Positions 17,911 to 28,400 of a DNA stretch of 64,000 nt are shown here, piece after piece. A model generated the notes under the pieces. It was not told where the DNA came from. It made no database searches and saw only the letters and a list, made by a program, of their open reading frames with translations. A program made the translations under genes and the position numbers. Positions within the stretch are counted from its first letter, which is position 1. Each line of letters opens with the position of its first letter. Source of the DNA: Armatimonadota bacterium (GTDB lineage Bacteria > Armatimonadota > Fervidibacteria > Fervidibacterales > Thermosaccharophagaceae); NCBI GenBank assembly GCA_025062195.1, contig JANXAS010000013.1, positions 1 through 64,000 on the forward strand, given 5' to 3'.

Positions 17911-18204
17911 ATGAAAGTGCGTCTGCTCGGCGATAGAGTTTTAATTAAGCCGCTTGAGCAAGATGAGAAAAGTCCGGGCGGAATTATTCTCCCAGACACT
18001 GTCAAAGAGAAGCCTCAGGAAGGTATAGTTGTGGCTGTTGGTGAGGGGCGATTGCTCGCTAACGGAGAATACCACCCCATGAGGGTCAAAATTAACGACA
18101 CCGTCATTTTCTCAAGGTATGCTGGCATTGAAATACGGATTGACGGCAAGGACTACATTATCGTTAATGAGGAATCTGTTCTTGCCGTCAAGGAGGGAGA
18201 ATAG
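17911..18204 (+). CDS. groES: Co-chaperonin GroES
   Basis: The 10-kDa lid of the GroEL chamber. Recognised by VRLLGDRVLIKPLEQDEKSPGGIILPDTVKEKPQEGIV (motif spread over residues 3-41) and the C-terminal YIIVNEESVLAV. The mobile loop EKSPGGIILP contacts GroEL. ATG 17911 is preferred, with GGGGG about seven bases upstream; ATG 17905 is two codons earlier and also possible. It is expressed from the CIRCE-controlled promoter upstream and is followed after 55 bases by groEL. Confidence 0.95.
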   Translation: MKVRLLGDRVLIKPLEQDEKSPGGIILPDTVKEKPQEGIVVAVGEGRLLANGEYHPMRVKINDTVIFSRYAGIEIRIDGKDYIIVNEESVLAVKEGE

Positions 18205-18259
18205 GAAAAAGCTGAGCCAGAGAATGACAAACAATATCAATTTTTGGAGGTGATTGCTA

Positions 18260-19897
18260 ATGGCGAAGGAGTTGTTATTCAGCGAGGAGGCAAGGCGAGC
18301 TTTGCTTCGTGGAGCCGATATGGTTGCAAACGCTGTTAAAGTGACTCTCGGACCAAGGGGGCGAAATGTGATCCTTGACAAGCGCTTCGGCTCGCCATCG
18401 GTGACAAAGGATGGAGTTACAGTTGCCAAGGAGATTGATCTCGTCAATCATTTTGAGAACCTCGGTGCGCAACTTGTGCGTGAGGTCGCATCAAGGACGA
18501 ACGATGTTGCCGGTGATGGCACAACAACAGCGACTGTGCTCGCTCAAGCAATGCTCTATGAGGGCATGAAGAATGTTGCTGCAGGCGCAAATCCAATGGC
18601 GTTGAAGCGAGGCATGGATAGAGCAGTTCAGAGAGCTGTTGAGAGGCTCAAAGAGATAGCAATTGAGGTTGAGTCAAAGGAGGATATTGAACATGTTGCA
18701 GCAATAGCCGGTAATGACCCCGAGATCGGAAAGCACATTGCTGATGCCATGGACAAGGTTGGCAAGGACGGCGTCATCACAATTGAGGAGAGCAAAGGTA
18801 TGGAAACAACTGTTGAAGTTGTTGAGGGACTGCAGTTTGATAAAGGTTACCTGTCGCCATACTTTATCACCGACATGGAGCGGGTTGAGTGCGTGCTTGA
18901 GCAGCCATACATATTGCTGCACGAGAAAAAGATTAGCTCGGCAATGGACCTCATACCGGTGCTTGAGAGGGTCGTGCAAACTAATAGAGCATTGCTGATT
19001 ATCGCTGAGGATGTTGAAGGGGAAGCGCTGGCAGTCCTCGTTGTGAACAAGCTTCGTGGTGTGCTTCAATGCTGTGCTGTCAAGGCACCCGGCTTCGGTG
19101 AGCGCCGTAAGGCAATGATGGAGGACATAGCTATCCTAACGGGCGGCACATTCATCTCTGAGGACTTAGGGATCAAGCTTGAGAATGTGACCCTTGATAT
19201 GCTCGGGCAAGCGGAGAAAGTTGTCGTGACAAAGGACAACACAACAATCATTGGTGGGAAAGGAAGCAGGGAAAGGATAGCTGGGCGCATCGCTCAGATT
19301 AAGAAGCAGATTGAGGAAACGGAATCTGATTATGACCGTGAGAAGTTGCAAGAGAGGCTCGCAAAGCTTGCCGGCGGAGTGGCTCAAATCAAAGTTGGTG
19401 CACCAACTGAGACTGAGATGAAGGAGAAGAAACACCGATACGAGGATGCTTTAAATGCGACGAGAGCTGCAGTTGAGGAAGGAATCGTCTCTGGTGGTGG
19501 AGTAAGTTATGTGCATTTGATACCGATCCTTGAAGAGCTTGAGAAGGAAACTGAAGACCCGGATGAGCGTACCGGAATTGCGATAGTCAAGAAAGCGCTT
19601 GAGGCACCGTTGAGGCAAATTGCTGACAATTCAGGTTGGGAAGGCTCCGTTGTTGTTCAGCGTGTGCGTTCGTTTGAGCCCAAGGTAGTGGATGGCAATA
19701 TTCACTATATCGGATTTGATGCGTTGCGTGAGGAGTTTGTAGATATGGTTGAAGCCGGTATTGTAGACCCAGTGAAGGTGGTGCGCTGCGCCCTTGAAAA
19801 TGCGGTGAGCATCGCTGGAATGCTTCTCACAACTGAGGCATTAGTTGCTGAGAAACCGAAGGAGGAGGAGACGCCAGCGCATCATCATGGATTCTGA
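18260..19897 (+). CDS. groEL: Chaperonin GroEL
   Basis: The 60-kDa ATP-dependent folding chamber, full length at 545 residues. Signatures include [14 protein letters not shown], the ATP-binding [33 protein letters not shown] and [13 protein letters not shown] 18260 follows GGAGGTG at ideal spacing. The tail is unusual: the Gly-Gly-Met repeats typical of GroEL are missing, and the protein ends in [11 protein letters not shown], a short acidic stretch followed by three His. It is transcribed with groES under CIRCE control. Confidence 0.96.
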   Translation: MAKELLFSEEARRALLRGADMVANAVKVTLGPRGRNVILDKRFGSPSVTKDGVTVAKEIDLVNHFENLGAQLVREVASRTNDVAGDGTTTATVLAQAMLYEGMKNVAAGANPMALKRGMDRAVQRAVERLKEIAIEVESKEDIEHVAAIAGNDPEIGKHIADAMDKVGKDGVITIEESKGMETTVEVVEGLQFDKGYLSPYFITDMERVECVLEQPYILLHEKKISSAMDLIPVLERVVQTNRALLIIAEDVEGEALAVLVVNKLRGVLQCCAVKAPGFGERRKAMMEDIAILTGGTFISEDLGIKLENVTLDMLGQAEKVVVTKDNTTIIGGKGSRERIAGRIAQIKKQIEETESDYDREKLQERLAKLAGGVAQIKVGAPTETEMKEKKHRYEDALNATRAAVEEGIVSGGGVSYVHLIPILEELEKETEDPDERTGIAIVKKALEAPLRQIADNSGWEGSVVVQRVRSFEPKVVDGNIHYIGFDALREEFVDMVEAGIVDPVKVVRCALENAVSIAGMLLTTEALVAEKPKEEETPAHHHGF

Positions 19898-20008
19898 TTG
19901 TGATGCCACCGGCGAGAGAAAGAGTTTTAAACCAGCTCTTTTCGGGCTTGATCTCAGGGGCAAACGCAACGCAGCTTTATGCCGTTTTCAAACTGAGGTA
20001 GCATCCAA

Positions 20009-20110
20009 CCTATATAGCGACATGGCTTGCTCACAATGTCATTAAGCTCTGCAACCAGAAATGGCGACGCTGCATGGTGAGAGTTTTTGTCGTTCCGTGA
20101 TTCAAGGGGG
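20009..20110 (+). repeat. Intergenic hairpin repeat, copy near 20 kb
   Basis: Between convergent groEL and the sigma-factor gene lies a segment that aligns by eye with repeats at about 57985-58080 and 62240-62310. Shared landmarks are CCTAT, AGC.....GGCTT, a few tens of bases, GGCGACGCT or a variant, and then CGTGATTCAA. Here GACAT (20019-20023) can pair with ATGTC (20036-20040). The copies differ in sequence but keep the same order of landmarks. Confidence 0.45.
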
Positions 20111-20163
20111 CATATCTCTAAAAGCTTTCACCGTGAGGATGCCCGTGCTACTTTAATTTGGCA

Positions 20164-21180
20164 TCAAGACACCTCCAAATAATCACGGAGGTGTTTGCTC
20201 AGCAGCGAATTCCTGATCTTTCTAAAGATCTTTTGTTCCGCCTGCCGCACCGCTTCCCTCGTCACTTTGAGTATACTACTGACCTCACTCAATGACCTCT
20301 CCTTGCCATCCACAAACCCATAGCGCAAGCTCAGGATATCCCTCTCTCGTTCTGTGAGCGTGGAGAGCAATTTCCTGAGGTGCTCCTTCATTGCGGCTTG
20401 GCATGCTGCATCCTCGGGTGAGAGCACGGCGTCATCTCTTACCAACTCGCCAAGTGTTGTTCCGTCTTCAGCGCTAACCTGCACGTCAAGTGAGAGTGGC
20501 TGCGGAATTAAATACATCAGCTCCTTGAGTTTCTTAAGCGGCAATTTGCTTGTCTCAGCTATTTCTTCAATTGTTGGCTGACGCCCGAGCTTTTGCGTCA
20601 GCTTATGAGTCACAGCCGATATTTTTCCAATTAAACTGGCGACTTTAATGGGCAACTTTATGCTTCTGCTTTGCTCCGCTATAGCGCGTTTAATTGCCTG
20701 CCTTATCCACCAAGCAGCATATGTCGTAAAGCGATATCCTCGCCGCCAATCAAACTTATCAACAGCGCGCACCAAACCCAAACTTCCCTCCTGGATCATA
20801 TCGGCAAGCGGCAGAGAGGTCTGAGAGGCAAATTGCTTCGCTATATGGATCACCAAGCGCAGGTTGGCTTCAACCATCTTACGGCGAGCTTCCATGTCAC
20901 CCTCTCTCACGCGCTTTGACAACTCCACTTCTTCTTGTGGTGTCAAAAGCGGCGTTCGTGAGATGATGCGCATATACATCTCCACCGAATCGTATTCCGC
21001 CTCATCACTGCCCTCGCCTTCACTGATTAAGCTATCTTTAAATCCCTCATCAGCCTCACTCTCAAACTCAGCACTGTCACCATTCATAACGCTATTTAAG
21101 AGTATCTCCTGATCGTCCCAAAGCTCACCTCTATAGCCATCAAACTCATGATGCTCCTTAACTGGGTCATCCTGAAACAC
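20164..21180 (-). CDS. rpoD: RNA polymerase sigma-70 factor (RpoD/SigA-like, divergent)
   Basis: A sigma factor with regions 1.2 to 4.2: YMRIISRTPLLTPQEEVEL, NLRLVIHIAKQF, FTTYAAWWIRQAIKRAI (region 2.3-2.4), region 3 from SLIGKIS, and the region 4.2 helix VTREAVRQAEQKIFRKIRN. Region 1.1 is absent and replaced by an acidic N-terminus. The position of E. coli Thr440 is Lys, and region 4.2 reads REAVRQAE instead of RERIRQIE. I chose GTG 21180 because GGAGGGG lies eight bases upstream; the open frame to ATG 21255 adds 25 atypical residues. It follows dnaG closely, as in the macromolecular synthesis operon, supporting a principal sigma role. A group 2 sigma is the alternative. Confidence 0.85.
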   Translation of the reverse strand: MFQDDPVKEHHEFDGYRGELWDDQEILLNSVMNGDSAEFESEADEGFKDSLISEGEGSDEAEYDSVEMYMRIISRTPLLTPQEEVELSKRVREGDMEARRKMVEANLRLVIHIAKQFASQTSLPLADMIQEGSLGLVRAVDKFDWRRGYRFTTYAAWWIRQAIKRAIAEQSRSIKLPIKVASLIGKISAVTHKLTQKLGRQPTIEEIAETSKLPLKKLKELMYLIPQPLSLDVQVSAEDGTTLGELVRDDAVLSPEDAACQAAMKEHLRKLLSTLTERERDILSLRYGFVDGKERSLSEVSSILKVTREAVRQAEQKIFRKIRNSLLSKHLRDYLEVS

Positions 21181-21330
21181 GCTGTTCACCCCTCCCTTCA
21201 CCCTGAGGGGAGCAAGAAATACCTTCCACTGGGTGAAGCAATTATTGAAACTCATCGCTCAAAGTTCAATGTGCAGGCTTAATCCAAAGCCGCTTGAGAA
21301 ACACCTATCGCTTTGTAAGGTGTAACTGGC

Positions 21331-23136
21331 TCAGCATTTTCCGCGCAACTGCTTCTCAAGCTTAAGTAGCTGTGCAACCTCTGGCGATGAACTGTCAATA
21401 CTTCCGCTTTCAGCCATCTTCAACAACCGTTCCCGCATTTGCCTTGACTGCTGTTTAATCTTGTAACGCTTGATAGTCTCAACGCGCGATTCAATTGCAC
21501 CCTCGGCATTTATAAAGCTTAGGTCAGCCATCATCAGCCCGCAAGCCTGAGAACGCAGTTGCTCATCTGTCAACTCGGATATGTATTGCGGGAGATTGTG
21601 GAATTCATCCCCCTCAATGCACGCCACGACAATGCGCGCTATTTGGCTGTGTGATTGCAGTATAAACTCATCTGGCGAGAGTAGCTCAATTATTCGCCGT
21701 GCCGCAAGCTCATCCTGTAACATCGCCGCAACAAGCTCTCTCTCGGCTTGCTCAACGCCCTTTGGCAGAGGCGCTTTTGAGCGTTCAAGCAATGCCCGCT
21801 CAATTGCATTATCAGCGCTGGTGGAAATTGCGCGAGTTGACGATGCTGCCTCATGTTTTCTCCAAGCACTCTGTATGGCTTCAAGAGTTCGGATGACCCG
21901 CTCACCATCCCCTTCAGACCAACACCTTGCCACACGCTGCATCACCCTCTCCCTTTCGAGCGGGTCATCCACCTCTCTCAATATCGCCATGAGATGACGC
22001 AATGCTTGAGAAGTTGGTCTTGAACCCTCACTTGATAGCAGGAAACGCTCAACCTTGTAATCAATCATCTTGAAGCTCTTCTCAACCAACGCTTTAAAAG
22101 CCTCGGCTCCCTCCCGCCTAACATACCCATCTGGATCCATCCCCTCGGGCATTGCCACCACCCTCACCTCAACATCCATTTGGCGGAAGAGAGCCGAAGA
22201 GCGAAGTGTTGCGCTCATACCAGCTGAATCAGCATCAAATGCGAGATACACAATACCAGCATACCTGCGCAACTGCGAAAGCATCTGCGGTGTCAAAGCG
22301 GTTCCCATTGTTGCAACTGTGTTTTGAAAACCAAATTGATGCAACGCTATTGCATCCATGTAACCCTCAACGACAATAGCTGCACCGCTTTGCTGAATGG
22401 CTTTGCGCGCAATATGTAAGGCATAGAGGACATCTCGCTTTTGGAATATCGGTGTCTCCGGTGTGTTGATATACTTTGCGGGGTTGTCGCCCAAGGCTCT
22501 GCCGCCAAATCCTATGACATCACCACTTGCTGACATTATTGGGAACATGAGCCTGTCACGGAATCGGTCATAATATCTATCACCCGTCTCAGCACGAATG
22601 ATTAAACCGACTCTAACAGCCTCCTCTGGGGCTACGGAGCATTTCTTCAAGTAGTTCGTCAATGCCTCCCACTCAGCTGGCGCATAACCCAAATTGAAGC
22701 ACCTTGCAATCTCTTCACTTATCCCCCTGCGCTTTAAGTAATCCCTTGCGGCTTTTCCAACATTTGACCATAAGGCAAGTTCGTAGAAATTCATAGCGAG
22801 TTTGTTTATCTCAATCAATCTTGCGCGGAGCGAGGCTTCGCCACCACTTAGCCTTTCAATTTTTATTCCGACTCGTTCGGCAAGCTTCCTCAAAGCTTCC
22901 CCGAATGGGATGTTTTCAACTCGCTGCACAAAACTAAACACATCTCCGCCAAGCCCACAGCCAAAGCAGTGCCACAACTGCTTATCGGGGCTAACTGTAA
23001 ATGAGGGTGTCTTTTCCTGATGGAACGGGCACAAGGCTACATAGTTTTTACCGGCGCGCTTAAGGGACACATATGAGGAGACCACTTCAACTATGTCATT
23101 CCGTTCGCGCACCTCTCTAATCAGTTCCGCGTTCAT
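21331..23136 (-). CDS. dnaG: DNA primase
   Basis: The primase synthesises RNA primers at the replication fork. The N-terminal CHC2-type zinc motif is complete (CPFHQEKTPSF...LWHCFGCGLGGD), followed by the catalytic core with IVVEGYMDAIAL (toprim Glu), GTALTPQ and VYLAFDADSAG (toprim Asp residues). The C-terminal DnaB-interaction region is present but divergent. Length 601 is normal. It starts 27 bases after the upstream secreted-protein gene and is followed after about 150 bases by the sigma factor, so rpsU of the classic operon is replaced by a different gene here. Confidence 0.95.
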   Translation of the reverse strand: MNAELIREVRERNDIVEVVSSYVSLKRAGKNYVALCPFHQEKTPSFTVSPDKQLWHCFGCGLGGDVFSFVQRVENIPFGEALRKLAERVGIKIERLSGGEASLRARLIEINKLAMNFYELALWSNVGKAARDYLKRRGISEEIARCFNLGYAPAEWEALTNYLKKCSVAPEEAVRVGLIIRAETGDRYYDRFRDRLMFPIMSASGDVIGFGGRALGDNPAKYINTPETPIFQKRDVLYALHIARKAIQQSGAAIVVEGYMDAIALHQFGFQNTVATMGTALTPQMLSQLRRYAGIVYLAFDADSAGMSATLRSSALFRQMDVEVRVVAMPEGMDPDGYVRREGAEAFKALVEKSFKMIDYKVERFLLSSEGSRPTSQALRHLMAILREVDDPLERERVMQRVARCWSEGDGERVIRTLEAIQSAWRKHEAASSTRAISTSADNAIERALLERSKAPLPKGVEQAERELVAAMLQDELAARRIIELLSPDEFILQSHSQIARIVVACIEGDEFHNLPQYISELTDEQLRSQACGLMMADLSFINAEGAIESRVETIKRYKIKQQSRQMRERLLKMAESGSIDSSSPEVAQLLKLEKQLRGKC

Positions 23137-23163
23137 AATCCTTTCTCCCTCAACTTGAGGTGC

Positions 23164-24180
23164 TTAATCTGGTCCGGCACGCTCCGGAATGAATATGAAA
23201 ATGCGTGTGACGCGATAATCGTGAAGCGTGAAAACAATATTGCTGCTTCGGTGATAGCGAATTTCAACATCCCTGCTGAGCAAGCCACCACCTGCCGAAC
23301 GAATTTCGTCGGGCCAGCCATAGCGGGACAAAACACGCTGAAGCGTATCACCAAGCATTATAGTCTTGAACGGATTTCCAAGTGCAGTCCTTGCCGCATC
23401 AAACCTTTCTCCAGCTACGATTATTCCAACTACAGCGCCATCGCCATCTATAATGAAACCGAGCGTGGCATCACCACGCCTATATAACCATAAACTTTGA
23501 TTGCCACGCAATGGGACTATAGCCGGCAATGCCCATGAGAGTTCCGGAGCTAATGCTGGTGCGGCGGGCATACCTGGAGTGGGTGCACCAGGGACAGTTG
23601 GCATACCCGGTGCTGCACCACCTGGCATGGCTGCACCCTCAGGTGGGGCACCAAAAACGCCAGCAGCGCCTGGGGCAGTGACGCTGGTCATCAGTGGCGG
23701 CATCGTTTGTGCGAGCACACCTGGCGCTTGAATTACCGTAGTGCCACCTGCAAACGGCTGTATCGGGCCCGGTGGTGCTCCACCTGCTACCCCCGGGGCG
23801 CCGAGCGGATATGGCATACCAGGCATAGCACCCGGCATTGCACCTGGCATTGCTCCCGGAGCAACACCCTCAGCACCAGGCATAGGAGCTGGAGTTGTAG
23901 TTGGAGCGAGCATTGGCGGCACTTGAGCAATCACATAATCTGGCACGCCCCAAACACGCAACAAGCATGAGGGCGATAGGTGACCATTTTCGTCTCGCTC
24001 AACTGCGAGTGAGCCAAGCCTTATTCCAGCAAGTTGCACCTCCGGCAAACGGCGTCTCCTGCCCTCTTGAGCGTTGCAAACTTCGTTGGAAAACTCAACA
24101 GCTGCAGTGAATGCAAGCACGCAAAGCACAAAATGCAGCACTGACAACTTTCTCTCCTTGTAATATCGTCTAACTTTCAC
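23164..24180 (-). CDS. Secreted Pro/Gly/Ala/Met-rich protein with C-terminal globular domain
   Basis: A 338-residue protein I do not recognise. GTG 24180 follows AGAGGTGAG at good spacing. A signal peptide or membrane segment is at about 14-28 (VLHFVLCVLAFTAAV). Residues about 95-215 are low complexity, with PGAM tandem units (PGAMPGAMPGAMPG), PGMP and PTPAPMP units that would form an extended linker. The C-terminal 110 residues (from LWLYRRGDATLGFIIDGDG, with GDTLQRVLSRYGWPDEI) look globular, and the GDT..VLSRYG.PDEI pattern recalls SmpA/OmlA-like short repeats. It is tightly linked to dnaG, 27 bases downstream, which is odd for an exported protein. Confidence 0.7.
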   Translation of the reverse strand: MKVRRYYKERKLSVLHFVLCVLAFTAAVEFSNEVCNAQEGRRRRLPEVQLAGIRLGSLAVERDENGHLSPSCLLRVWGVPDYVIAQVPPMLAPTTTPAPMPGAEGVAPGAMPGAMPGAMPGMPYPLGAPGVAGGAPPGPIQPFAGGTTVIQAPGVLAQTMPPLMTSVTAPGAAGVFGAPPEGAAMPGGAAPGMPTVPGAPTPGMPAAPALAPELSWALPAIVPLRGNQSLWLYRRGDATLGFIIDGDGAVVGIIVAGERFDAARTALGNPFKTIMLGDTLQRVLSRYGWPDEIRSAGGGLLSRDVEIRYHRSSNIVFTLHDYRVTRIFIFIPERAGPD

Positions 24181-24256
24181 AGCTGTCTCACCTCTTCGTC
24201 TGATGCTCGCTCATAACATCACTTTTCAATTTAACCTTAACTTTAACTTGCGTCAA

Positions 24257-25450
24257 CTATGGTGGTTTGTCATCCCCGCATTTTAACTTTATTTCCTCAT
24301 CATTCAGATAGCAAGCTGGGTCTGAAGCGAACGCATCTCCGAGCATAATGTCGGCTCGCACCCTCATCCCACCACCGCAAATTTCAAAAAAACGGCACTG
24401 TGCACATCTTCCGTGAATGTGCTTCCATCTCTCCCTCAACCTCAGCAACAATTCGTCTTCGGTTTCAAACCATATCCTGTAAAATGAATTTGAACGCACA
24501 TTGCCGAGACTGTAATGCCACCAAAACTGATCTGGGTGAACATTGCCAACATAGTCAATGCATGCTATGCCAACACCGGAACCGCTAAACGCACCGCCGC
24601 TGCGATGGAGCAGCTTATATACCTCGCCGGCTCGCTCATTGCCCTCGCTGAGCAACTTAAGGTAGATGAACGCCCCGTCTGCAGGGTTGTCCACAGTGAG
24701 CACTTCAACAAATCTACCCCGCTCAACAGCCTCCAAAGTGCGATGCAATATGCGTTCAACGGAAAGCCTCGTTTGCAATGCGCTGAGGGGCAACTCCATA
24801 GCATGCAATCCACGCCCTGCCGGGATGAAATGATAAAAGCAAAGCCTTTCAACACCCTCGCTAATTGCCAGATCAAACATGGCATCAATTTGGGCGACGG
24901 TTCGGCTTGTAAGCATCATGCGAATACCCACGCGCAACCCAAACCGCTTACAGCTTTTAATACCGTTGACTGCCCTCTCAAAAGCGCCGCGCACGCCACG
25001 AAACTCGTCGTTTGCCTCACCAATCCCGTCCAAGCTTATCCCAACATACCGAACACCGCACGCTTTAAGTTCCCGAGCGATTGAATCATCAATCAATGTG
25101 CCATTTGTTGAGAGGGCTACCTTCAACCCACCTGAGCTTGCATGCCGAATGAGTTCAAATATATCCGAACGCATGAGCGGCTCGCCGCCAGAAATAAGCA
25201 GACGAGGTATGCGCAATTGAACAAGCTCATCAATTAGCCTCTTAGCTTCGTCAGTGGTAAGTTCGCCATCGCTTAAATTAGTGCTTGAGTCGCTATAGCA
25301 ATGAATGCACCGCAAGTTGCAAATCCTGGTTAGATTCCATACGATCACTGGCGGGCGAATGCCAACTTGTGTTGAGCGCTTCTCATAGCCATACCTCAGG
25401 TCATCGCTTTCACAACAAACACCACAATAAAGCCTTGTCACATTGACCAT
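24257..25450 (-). CDS. Radical SAM protein of the AhbC/NirJ heme-biosynthesis type
   Basis: The radical SAM cluster motif is CNLRCIHC (Cys44, 48, 51), followed by LLISGGEPLMR, VALSTNGTLI, YVGISLDG and FRGVRGAFERAVNGI. The second half matches the AhbC/NirJ group rather than general SPASM proteins: CFYHFIPAGRG, EVLTVDNPADG, GNVHPDQFWWHYSLGNVR and CRFFEICGGGMRVRA...SDPACYL. Members remove side chains from siroheme-derived tetrapyrroles, either in the alternative heme pathway (AhbC) or in heme d1 synthesis (NirJ). The N-terminal cysteines YCGVCC are also present. It lies 30 bases after smc, with no other heme genes adjacent. The exact reaction is uncertain. Confidence 0.72.
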   Translation of the reverse strand: MVNVTRLYCGVCCESDDLRYGYEKRSTQVGIRPPVIVWNLTRICNLRCIHCYSDSSTNLSDGELTTDEAKRLIDELVQLRIPRLLISGGEPLMRSDIFELIRHASSGGLKVALSTNGTLIDDSIARELKACGVRYVGISLDGIGEANDEFRGVRGAFERAVNGIKSCKRFGLRVGIRMMLTSRTVAQIDAMFDLAISEGVERLCFYHFIPAGRGLHAMELPLSALQTRLSVERILHRTLEAVERGRFVEVLTVDNPADGAFIYLKLLSEGNERAGEVYKLLHRSGGAFSGSGVGIACIDYVGNVHPDQFWWHYSLGNVRSNSFYRIWFETEDELLLRLRERWKHIHGRCAQCRFFEICGGGMRVRADIMLGDAFASDPACYLNDEEIKLKCGDDKPP

Positions 25451-25480
25451 GAAACATCGCCCCAGGGACGAAAGCTTCTC

Positions 25481-28400
25481 TTATCCCGCAACGCTTGAAG
25501 CTGCCTCCTCAAGCGACAGCGAAAGCATCCTTGAGACACCATCATCATCCATGGTCACGCCATAGATTCTGTCAACCACCTCAAGTGTGCCTTGATTATG
25601 CGTGATGATGATGAATTGTGAGCGCCTGCTGAACTCCTTCAGGAGCCCAGCGAACTTGCTCACATTGGTGTCATCAAGTGCCGCATCAACTTCATCAAGC
25701 ATACAAAAAGGCACAGGGCGAACGCTGAGCATGGCAAACAGCAAGCATATAGCTGTCATAGCTCGCTCGCCACCAGATAGGACAAGCAAATCCTGCATAG
25801 CTTTGCCTGGCGGACGCACCCTCACTTCAACGCCAGCACGCGTTATATCTTCGGTGTCAGTAAGCGCGAGATGAACTTCGCCACCGTCAAACACCTTTGA
25901 AAACAGCGCTTGAAATTCGCACTCAACTGCCATCACCGTTTTGATAAGATGGCTTCTTGTCTCATCATCAATTTGCCGGATAATTGTATGCAGGTCTTCC
26001 CTTGCCCCCTCCAAATCTCTCTCCTGCTCCTTTAGATACTCAATTCTTGAGCTGAGGCGTTCATATTCCTCAATGACACCGACATTGACCGTGCCCATCT
26101 GCTCAATTTTGCGCTTCAATTCGTTTAATTCTTCAACTGCAGCCTGTTTGTGCTGCAACCCCTCGGCACATTGTAATGCTTCCTGAGGCGTTACACAAAA
26201 CTCCTCTACAAGTCGTCTCGCAAGTTCATCACCCTCAGAGCGCGTCTCCGCTTTTCGCACTTCAATCCTGTTTAGCTCGCTTTCAATGCTGTCCTTCTCC
26301 TCGGAGAGCCTGCGCAACTCTGCACTAACTAAATCAAGTTCTGAGAGCAACTCCGAACGATACTTACGCCACAGCTCAAAAGCGCTTTCAGCTTCATCGC
26401 GAGACCGCCATAACTGTTTGTGTTCCTCCTCAAGCCTATGGAGGCGCAGGGAGAGTTCATTCAACTGAGCGTTGAGGGTAACCATAATTTGCCGGCAGCG
26501 CAACGCCCTTTGTTCTGTCTCCTCAAGCAGCTTATGGATTTCCTCCTCCTCCGATTGAGCGGAGTTGAGTTTTTCTGAGAGCCGAGCCAACCTCATGCGG
26601 ACATCGGACAAACGGGAGCGCAATTCATCCCTCGCCTTGAGCAACTCATCCATTCGCCTCAATGCTTCGGATATGTCATGTTCAATCCTGCCGGCGTAAT
26701 TTTCAGCCTCTCTCAACTCCGACTTGCATGACTCAACTTCATTTATGATACGCTCGTGTTCACCCTCAATCTGTTTCTGCTCCATGTCTAACAGCTCGAG
26801 GCGCGCATTGAGCTGTTCGGAGCGCCGCCCCAGCGCTTCCCGCTCAGCATCCAGCCTCGCCTCAAGCTCTGCCAGCTCGGAGAGTTCGCCAATCAAGGCT
26901 TCAGCGGTGTTTTTGCGCCGCTCAAACTCGCTCGACTTCTCCCTCAGCTCAGCCTCACAGCGCTGCAATCTCGCTTCAATATCCCGTATGCGGTTGCGCA
27001 GCTCCTCAATCTCTCGCCTGCGCGCAAAAAGCATGTGAAGCGAATGCGCTTCATGCCCGCCGGATATTGGCCCTCCGGGAATGATGAGTTCGCCATCAAG
27101 CGTAACTATCCGTATGCCAGAAATCAGTCGCCTGCCTAAATCTGTGGCAACGGTCATATCTCTGACGACGAGCACATTGCCGAGCAGATATTCACGCACA
27201 GCTTCATAGCTGTCGGCTATTTCAACGAGCTCATTTGCCCACCCGATGATGCCATCTGAATGCTCGCCAATAAGCCTTTCAATATCCTCACTGCGCCTCA
27301 AATTCGGTCGTATGAAGTCAAGGCTCAGGAAAGTGGCTCTCCCTGAGCGGCTTTGCTTCAAGTAGTTAATTGCGGCTCTCGCCCCCTCTGCTGTTTCGGT
27401 AACAATGTATTCAATTGCGCTCCCAAGCGCTGTGGCTATGGCGATTTCAAGTTCGCCGGGAACGCAAAGCAAGTGTGCAACGAGTTGGTAATTGGCGGAC
27501 AACTTGCCGGCACGAGAAGCCATGAGCACACTCTTGGGTCCTTCCCTAATACCTTGCAATGTGGCTTCATTCTCCTCAAGGGCACTAAGGCGCGCCCTCA
27601 GCCCGCTGAGCAACTCGCGCAGCGTGGCAACCTTGTAGCGCAACTCATCTTTGAAGCGTTCAAGCTCCGAGAGTTTCAAACGCTCCGTGCGCAATCTCTC
27701 CTGTATGTCTGCTCTCTTGTGCCTTACAGCATTTGACTCACTGTCAATCTCGTCCATTTTGACCTTCAACGCTTCGGCTTGTTCGCCAAGTTCGGCTCGC
27801 TCACGCTCAAGCTCCGATAAGCGCAAGCGCAATGCGGTCTCTGTGTGAGCATAATCAATGAGCCTGTTTCGCAGGCTTGTTACAGCCCTCATGGCTTCAA
27901 CATGCTTTGAACGAAGGGATTCGACTTCCGCCTCTCTGGCAGCTACCTCAGCCTCGATTCGTTCAAGCTCCTTTAGAACCTCTCCCTGCTCATGCTCACA
28001 TTCATTTACGGACCTGCATAACTCTGCCATCTTTTCTCGCACATCACTAAGCCTATTAAGGAGTGCTTGTTGTCTTTCAAGCGCCCTTTGCAGTTCGCTT
28101 TGCTCAGCTTCAATCCGCTCGGATATGTGGTGCTGCTGTTGCTTTGTGAGCTCAATTTCCCCTTCAAGACTCTTTGTCATTTCTACTGCTCGCACGGAGC
28201 GCTCCCGCAGCTGTTCCAACTGTTCTTCAAGCTTTTGTAACTCCACCCTCGCTTCGGAGCGTCTTCGCTCAAGCTCGCTTATGCAGCCCTCAACTTGCTG
28301 GAGTCGCTCACGCCATTGCTCCGACTCCTCAGAAAGCCTTTGCAGGCGCCTCTGCCTGATGCCCCACTCCCATCCGAGCAAGCCCATTTGCAAAGCACGG

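Noticed and set aside
23741-23926. Gly/Ala/Pro-rich ORF on the plus strand
   Set aside because: It is the reverse complement of the PGAM repeat region of a real minus-strand gene.
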